This document shows positions 57,400 through 64,000 of a DNA stretch of 64,000 bases, one piece after another. The translations under genes were made by a program, and so were the position numbers. How positions within the stretch are numbered: the stretch's first letter is position 1; each line of letters begins with the position of its first letter. A model generated the notes under the pieces. It had not been told where the DNA came from. It saw only the letters and a program-made list of their open reading frames with translations, and did no database searches. Source of the DNA: Trametes villosa (lineage: Eukaryota > Basidiomycota > Agaricomycetes > Polyporales > Polyporaceae); NCBI GenBank assembly GCA_002964805.2, contig PUDQ02000047.1, positions 62,001 to 126,000 on the forward strand. The letters are read 5' to 3'.

Positions 57400-57830
57400 T
57401 GTGCTATTAGTATCTTTCTTATCGCTATGTAGATGCTCTGGTATGTTTCCGTGCGCTGTATTAGGAATCGTCCACCATGCCTCATTGTGGCGCGACGATT
57501 GGGCAGCAGACGTCTTCGGTGGGTCAGCATTGACGGGGGAAGCGTGTGGGACTCATGGCGGCTTGCGGCTCCTACAACGTCGCTCGCACAGTCCGGCGCA
57601 AAGCCGGGTGGCTGCGCCAAAACACGATCCTCCTCGCGGTGCATGTGGAAATGTCCTGCCGCAGCGAGCCCAGAAAGCTCGAGCACGAGGCGTTCACATG
57701 GTTCCCGCTCCAACTGGGCACAGTGGCACTGCGCAACGTGAGGGAGGAAGCGCACTTGCACCGCTAGGAGTCTCCTTGTCCGCGCGCAAAGTGAGTATGC
57801 GGGCGATGAACACGTCGTCATCAGGAGATG
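57400..57830 (-). repeat. Dispersed repeat R, copy 3
   Basis: Read on the minus strand it matches R copies 1 and 2: a segment encoding ARILTLRADKETP followed by ALPPS, then HREEDRVLAQPPGFAP, then CGAAGACGTCTGC. The frame shifts between these parts. Located between A4 and C4. Confidence 0.5.
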
Positions 57831-58118
57831 CAGCGCGGCCGTGTGCGTGTGCGTGACCTCACGTCTTCTCGCACTCCGTCCGAAGCCTTAAGCTTGGGCA
57901 CGCCGGTATTGCGAACTTATAGTCGAGCGCCGTGGAAGCGACACCGTGACTTGGTGCACATATCTGGATGAGAGCGCATGTCCAGCACTCGGAGTGCAGG
58001 CGACTGGACCTGGGTGTATATCACGAAATCGGGACGAACAAACATGAACGCAGGTATGCTATGGTACATCGAGATCGGGGTGGCACTTGTGCAGCTACCT
58101 GAACGTCAGTCGGATGAT

Positions 58119-61100
58119 TCAATCCTCGTACTTGAGGCCGGCCAACCCAGGGTGCTGAGCTTCAAGTCGCCCGGGGAGCTTGTGGAGTCCGAGTGCCCTC
58201 TCGTCGAGCACGTTTCCGGCTGCATCCTTCACGCGCTGTGCCGCGAGCCGCACATAGACGTCCGTGTCCGGCCCCACGACTGGTGCGGCACCGCGGAAGT
58301 CACAATCCAGCCGCACGAACGCCGTCCAAAAAAAGTTCTGCGCATAGGCGTACGTCAGTATGGGCTTCGAAGCGGCGCCGCTGAATGGCAGCAGTGCCCG
58401 TCCAACTCAACTTGTCCGAGAATCCAGTCGTCGACTTGGTTGGGCACGACGGGTTTCGCGAGGATTGGGACGAGGAAACCGGGCTTTCCAGGAGCTCGCC
58501 ACGTTGACTTTAGGAAGCGGCTGGCCGTGCATCGGAAGTTGACCTGGCTGTCCCGGCCACCTTCCCCTTGGAAGGTGAACATGACGTCACAGTCGTCCAG
58601 GTCAAGGTCGTCTGGACAGTACATTTCGAGCTTCTTAGTTTGCTCGCCGATCTTGAATGGTGGCAAGCCGAGCCATTTGGTTGCGATTTCCTCGCAGACC
58701 GTGGTGGGGAGAATGCTTAACGAGGCGCCTGTGGAGTAATTTCAGTGTCAAAAGCCTCAGATTGGATGCCAGAGTGGAATCACGCGCACATGTGTCCAGC
58801 GTGACCGGTGTGCCTACCGCAGCGTCCGGGTCTTCGTCAGCTTCTGAAAACTCGCTTCGCAGCTGTGGCATGTTTATGGGAATACATTTCCAGTCATCCA
58901 TACTCTCGCGCCAAGGGACGGGTGATTGCTGGTTGGCACGGGGGGTCTTCGGGATGAGGAGACTGATGACGGTGACGCGCGGTGTCCAGAACATATACCC
59001 CTTAGGGTCAGTGGGCTTGTTGATCGGACTCCACGGGATGTTCACGTTCTTCGTCGGTATCACTGGAATCCGGGGCGTGAAGGCAGGTACACGCATCCGG
59101 TCGGACTGGGGATCCGCCGCGATGCCTTCCGGGTCGTTGTCGTCGTCCTGAACTGCGCAGGGCCAGTATTCGCCGTAGTAGACATAGCTCTGTCTAGAAA
59201 GGCGACACAGCATGAGCGATGGGAACAGTAAGGGACGTGGTAATAGATGGACACACGTACACATTCTTCGGACACTGTCCCGCAGAAACGAGGCCAGGGT
59301 GAAGGAGTCTGAGCGTTATATGCATGGGCTGCAGATGTGATAGTATCAGATGCGAGTGTGCGGACTCGCACTCAATGTCGGGACTAGACGCACCTGGTCG
59401 ACATGTCGAGCCTCATTGATGGCGTCGAAGAACGTCTTAGAAGCACGATCTAAGTTAGTCGCAAAGCTATGCACCGAGGGCTGCGGGACTTCTCACCGAC
59501 GGCTCGGTGCGGTCAAAAGGGAACGTTGCTCTAATACGGGAGGCGGTCAGCTGTGATCTGCTATTAGGCTTTCTGAGTGGCGTTAGCGCACCTTGGGACG
59601 GCTAGCCCAAGATTGCCGTCGAATGGTTGGTTGACAACAGCGTCGTTGGCAGCATAGGCGAGTACTCGAGGGAGCGGGAGACCAGTCGTGATGGCCTTCC
59701 CATGAGCCCAATCCCAGGAAGGTACAAACGCCGGAATCTCAGTCCCCATGGGATACCGGTATAGGACTGTGAGCCTTGTCAGCAATCGTGCAAGTGTTGC
59801 TTGTAGAGGGAAACAGCCTGAGCGTCACTCACGAACGGCGCCTCCATCGAGAAAGCGTAATATCATAGTACTCTCCTTGGTTTTCTCGATGCCGGGATAA
59901 GGTGATATGACGGGCTTCTTGCCAGCTTTCCGATCTACACGGGCTTGCCTCAAAGGATTCGATTCCCATGGCTCAAGCGTAGGAGGCGTTGAGGTGTCAC
60001 TCTGGCCATCGTCGAATGGTTCAGAATAGGGTATACCTCCGTCGCCAACAGCCTGTTCATCCGCTTCGTCGGGGCCTTCGCCGGGGCCTTCATCGGGGTC
60101 TTCGTCGGGGTCTTCGTTGAGGTCTTCATCGAGCCCGAGGTCTTCGTCGGGGTCATCGTCAAGCTCTTCCTCAACCAACCTCATGAAGTTCTGTTCAAAG
60201 AACCACCTGTAGCGTATGCTGCAGTCAGCATCGTACACCAGTTCACAATCGTATCACCCACAGTTGGCATGCAGCTGTTGTACGGGAGTGAGAACTTAGC
60301 ACAGATTATACATCAGCATGAAGGACACTCGAAAACGTACCAGTATCAACGGGCACAGCATAATACTTGGTGGACGCACCAGCTTCGAGGGCGGTATCGA
60401 TTTTCTGTGGACTATATCAGCCTCATATTGCAGCCATTCTTGAGACGCCTGAAGATGCTCACAATGTGCATCACATACAGAGAAGCTGCAAGAGGTAGTT
60501 AGACAAGTGCCATTGAGTCGAGTGATTCGAGGTTCAATAGCGCTACTCGCCTTCTTTGGAATCATGTACATGACTCTCACTCAGCCGCGACAGAGGGATG
60601 AGAGTGTTGCGGTCAATTGGCGCGATTCTGGACCCTAAGATGGATCGGCCGGACGACGAGCCTGAGGTACGCGTAGATGGATTGGTTGACACGAAGGGCG
60701 CAGTAGCACTCGTGAGCGAGGGCGAATTCGGCTCGACGATCTGAGCGTGAGACGTGACCCCATGACGCTACGAGAACATCAGCTGGGGCACGTGAGAGCA
60801 GTTCTAGTACGATGACGAACCGGTTGCGCCTGAGGGAACTCCTTTCTCGTCTGCGGACGACGAGACGAAGACGAAGGCTCCTTAGCAGAGGTAGCTTGTA
60901 TCGGTTGACGGATTGTGCTGGGCCCCGTCAAGGCGAGATCACCCATGCGCTGCACTTGTTGAGAGAGGCGTAGATCTTGAAGAGCGCGAAAGATGTCCTC
61001 TCCATCGAAGAATGCGAACACCTCGTACTGGCCCTTGACGCGATCATCCTCGACGATGTAATAGCCGTGCGGGGCACCAACATAGGGCTTCAGACCGTGC

Positions 61101-61277
61101 CTTAGCGTCGTAGCCTGGCGAGGAGATCAGAGAAGTCGAAGTTGAAGTTGCGTAGCGCTTTACCAGTAGGATTTCCGAGTACTGATTTCGATTCTCTGGG
61201 TCGTGAATGGGAGTTTCGAGGATGAAGAGGTGTCGGAACACGTCCTCGGGCTGATTGTCGGGCGTTCGAGGCTCCAT
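58119..61277 (-). CDS. Pepsin-like aspartic protease, family C member 4, altered second active site
   Basis: Start ATG at 61277 (MEPRTPDNQPEDVFRHLFIL); exon 2 encodes VGAPHGYYIVEDDRVKGQYE. The first Asp codon is at 60345-60347 and the 13-nt microexon at 60262-60274 completes DTAACQLW. Just after WFFEQNF comes a run of Asp/Glu/Pro repeats (60050-60180) absent from the other copies. FDGNLGLAVP is the pepsin-like loop. The second motif reads VTLDTC instead of DTG: the Asp codon is 58794-58796 and the third residue, split by an intron, is TGC (Cys). The C-terminus VRLDCDF...GLKYED ends with TGA 58119-58121. The frame seems open throughout, but loss of the second Gly makes catalysis doubtful. Divergent from A5. 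Confidence 0.7.
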
Positions 61278-61891
61278 GCTCTCGCAAACAGGGGAGGAGG
61301 TCGGTAGATGCGATAGACAAGCTCGGAGAGTGAGGGGCGGGAGGTGGTGGCGAGAACGGTGCGCCCTTGTGAACAGCTTATGAGAGTTCGATCCCAGGAC
61401 CTGACGGCTGCAGGCGTAGACACTGCGGAGAGTCGGAAGAGACCGGCGCGCACTGGGACGCCAACCTTGTGATCATGCTTCCTCCGCCAAAATCTGCGTA
61501 TGCCCCGAGCCCTGGGAGCAACGAGGTGGGCTCCAAATCGAAGATGATGGTCCGATATGTGAGGTTTTTTGTCCAAGCCCGATATGAGACGGGAGCTCGC
61601 ACCGAAGGCGTGGATACGGCGGGTCACCTCCATCAGAATTTGTGCGGTGGTAATAGGCAGAAGCCAGCCTTTTCCTGCAGAGCGGGCGTTTTAGCGGCCA
61701 CCCCCGAGCGCAAGACCAGCGAGCAGGTTCTCGCTCGGGGGACTCGGGGTGTGGATGTAAGCGCGGACGCTAATCGAGATCAGCGCTTCGTCCCAATTCG
61801 GAAGCGCAGTACACACGGCCAAGCAGCCCCAAATCTGGAAGCAACACGAGAGCGAGACTCGGGAGCGCACCACGGTTAGCACTCTGCAACC
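61278..61891. promoter_or_regulatory. Shared divergent promoter of C4 and A5
   Basis: In this 614-bp spacer the words TACACACGGCCAAGCAGC (about 61810-61827) match the reverse complement of the TGCTTGGTCGTGTATG block of the other A/C promoters. The inverted orientation is as expected for an inverted cassette, and it again lies nearest the A gene. The second block was not found with certainty. Confidence 0.5.
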
Positions 61892-63978
61892 ATGTACGCT
61901 GTATCGGACTCGGACTGCCCGGCCCTCAGCTCCTGGGCTTCCTCAGATAATCAGCTTTTTGTCTGTGGAGATGCGCAAACTCCAAGTAACGATGCCACGA
62001 CCAACAGTGTACACGATGCACTCGCGGGCCCAGATTCAAGTTTCAGCTCCGAGTGTTCAGCAAGCCCTAGGACAGCGCCGTGAGTGCTTCTACTCCGCGT
62101 CACGAATGCCTGATTTCTAAGCTCACTCTGCGTATTCATAGTATTCTTCGGATCAACGAGGACGTCTTTGCTCTCATCGCGACAGAGTTACTGTCATCTT
62201 GGCGCGACGGCTCCTATTGGCTCCTGCGTCTCTCACTCACTTGCCGGCACCTTCGCTATCTCTCTCTCCCTGCCCTGTTCTCGCGATGCGCAGTCACGAA
62301 CCCAACAAGAGACATGCCAGAAGTTCCCCCTCTTGCTATACGGCCCTTTGTGAAGTGAGTTTCATGAATGCATCGGGAATGGTCACCTGGACGCCGACAA
62401 CTGACTGGCCTTTGAAGGCATATCACCTACACCTGGGCGTATTATCATGCTCAGTACGTTCACCTCGAGCACGCTTATACGTGATGGGCGATGATTGACG
62501 CGTATGCGCAGATTCTGTGTTGACAACCCGGTTCATCTGCCGAAATATGTCGTCGAATTTGCGTCTGCGCTACGATACCTGCCTAACTTGCGATCTGTGA
62601 AATTCACCGGGGCCCCTGCTGGCGTTCCCTGGAAAGCCCTGAAGCTGTGCCTCAGCTTCCCTCAAGTCAAGTCCATCGAGTTCACCGACACCGCCCTGTT
62701 CACGCGCATACCCTCCTTCCCGACAGACGCCGATTCCATAGCTACTGCACTCGAAGAGCTGACATATCCCTCATACTTGCCATTTCGCCTACCCTCCATG
62801 ATGAAGCTGAAAACGGCGGTCTTGAACAAGAGAGACGCTCTCGAGAAGGCGTGTCTATCGTCTCTGGTTCTTGGAATGACCTCCACGGCCCGGTCGCTGG
62901 TGTTGCCGATGAAGACCGCGCCACTTGAGGCCATGGCGAGCGTCGATTGGCCAAATCTGCAGAGTCTGTCACTCGGAGGATCGGCGCCCCAGCACGGAGA
63001 CCGTTACCTGACACAACACTTGCCAGCCATGATGCTCCGCATGCCCGCCCTCCGGAAGCTCTCCATCATGGTCGCTTTTCCTCGCTCCACTAGAATCCGC
63101 TGTTGCGTACTCGGCCCCAACCCGGCCCCAGGCGCGCGGCTTGAGGGTCTACGAAGCCTCACGATCGCGTACGCCAGCCCCCGCGACGCCGTCTTTTCGA
63201 GCCCCCTTCCTGATCTGGTCCATCTATCGCTTCGCGACTGGCCCCGCCATTACGAGGTCAGGTATCACGCATGCTACAAGCACTGGAGGTCGCCGATCCT
63301 GTCGGCCTCCGAGGCTCTGTCGATCCTGCGACGTCTTCAAGCGCCCCGGCTCAAAACACTCGAGCTCGTTTACCTCGCCGACGGCTTGGACAGCGACCTT
63401 CTCACGTTCATCGCCACTGGGCTCCCTGCGCTGCAACATCTCGAGCTTCATCGTTACCGGCGCTCCTCTGACGAGAGCGTCGACTACGTAAGTCCCTCGG
63501 CCGTCGTTGCGGGACGTTTCTATAAGCCACTGACAAAACCTCCAGCACCTCATTGCGCGCATCCTATCTGCGTCGAAGAGTCTTGTTACGATCAACTTGA
63601 ACCTCGACTGTAGGGAGGGTGCCGAGGAGTACAAGCCCTCCGAAGGATCGAGCGATGCCGCAAATTGGATCTCTTCGACTCGACTGTCGGCCATCGGATG
63701 GGAGGTCCTGAATATCTTGGAGACATGCCCGCTCCTGGAAGGAGTCGCCCTCCTGTTCCTGCCCTCGAGCATATGGGTCTGGTATAATCGCTCCCGCAAG
63801 GCTACTCGTCACTGTGTCTACGATGCCACTCTCGGGATGTGGCGAGTTGCACCTATTATCTTCGGAGATGATCCTGGCTAACCCAACATCGTGCAGCGAC
63901 AACTACCCGCTGTGTTATTGCCCGGGGATGAAGTGTCACACTCTATTAGGCTCGTATCGTCGCATCTCGACAAGTTAG
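61892..63978 (+). CDS. F-box-like protein, family A member 5
   Basis: Start MYAVSDSDCPALSSWASSDN at 61892. The conserved first intron has GTGAGT and TTCATAG borders. Exon 2 encodes ILRINEDVFALIATELLSSW and LSLTCRHLRYLSLPALFSRC, a clear F-box-like segment. A mini-exon gives HITYTWAYYHAQ. The main exon (to about 63490) carries KALKLCLSFPQVKSIEFTDT, TARSLVLPMKTAPL and LSLRDWPRHYEVR. The next exon runs to YDATLG. By analogy a last exon follows CGTGCAG and ends at TAG 63976-63978; its GTGGCG donor is weak, and without that splice the protein would end at 63881. It is the most diverged A copy. Divergent from C4. Confidence 0.75.
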
Positions 63979-64000
63979 GCCGTGCCCGGGCTCTCCATCG

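Noticed and set aside
1..64000. CRISPR arrays, rRNA genes or bacterial operons.
   Set aside because: No regularly spaced direct repeats, rRNA segments or intronless gene strings; all genes have fungal intron structure.

Overview
The window looks like nuclear DNA of a basidiomycete, most likely an agaricomycete. It is GC-rich, its genes are cut by many introns of about 50-70 nt with GTRNGY donors and CTNAC-type branch sites, and its protein families (intron-rich F-box families, a Ser-rich KNH/Kre9-like GPI protein, DIRS-order tyrosine-recombinase retrotransposons, PIF/Harbinger elements) fit that group. No bacterial, organellar or viral genes were seen.

Layout: 0.46-6.7 kb holds a VWA8-type AAA+/von Willebrand A ATPase on the minus strand. 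After a gene-poor gap comes an F-box gene (E1, 9.4-11.3 kb) carrying an in-frame stop. From 12.5 kb to the right edge the window is an F-box/aspartic-protease cluster. Its unit is family A (F-box protein, about 575 aa, six exons) transcribed away from family C (pepsin-like aspartic protease with an unusual N-terminal domain) across a shared promoter of 0.5-0.7 kb, commonly with a second F-box family (B) nearby. Two cassettes lie in direct tandem (A1-C1-B1 at 13.9-21.1 kb and A2-C2-B2 at 21.4-29.2 kb). A third is A3-C3 at 40.1-45.9 kb. Two lie inverted on the right: B4-A4, which has lost its C gene, at 52.9-57.1 kb, and C4-A5 at 58.1-64.0 kb. B1, B2 and E2 are pseudogenes. D1 (47.1-48.9 kb) is a further intact F-box gene with an acidic tail.

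Between the second and third cassettes sits a DIRS/Ngaro-type retrotransposon of about 8 kb (gag, RT-RNase H, tyrosine recombinase). Its gag gene is split by a 3.0-kb PIF/Harbinger transposon flanked by TTA duplications. The Harbinger element carries a DDE transposase and a convergent WW-domain/Myb-like accessory gene. A KNH/Kre9-like cell-wall gene and a tRNA-Gly(GCC) at 50.2-51.9 kb separate the left and inverted right halves of the cluster.

The most unusual feature is the repeated divergent pairing of an F-box gene with an aspartic-protease gene. All four C genes keep a 13-nt microexon next to the first catalytic Asp and read D-T-A where pepsins read D-T-G. F-box proteins are usually SCF ubiquitin-ligase adaptors, so co-inheritance of an adaptor and a protease suggests, but does not prove, a functional pair. 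All coordinates and splice sites were read by eye; no database search or expression data were available.
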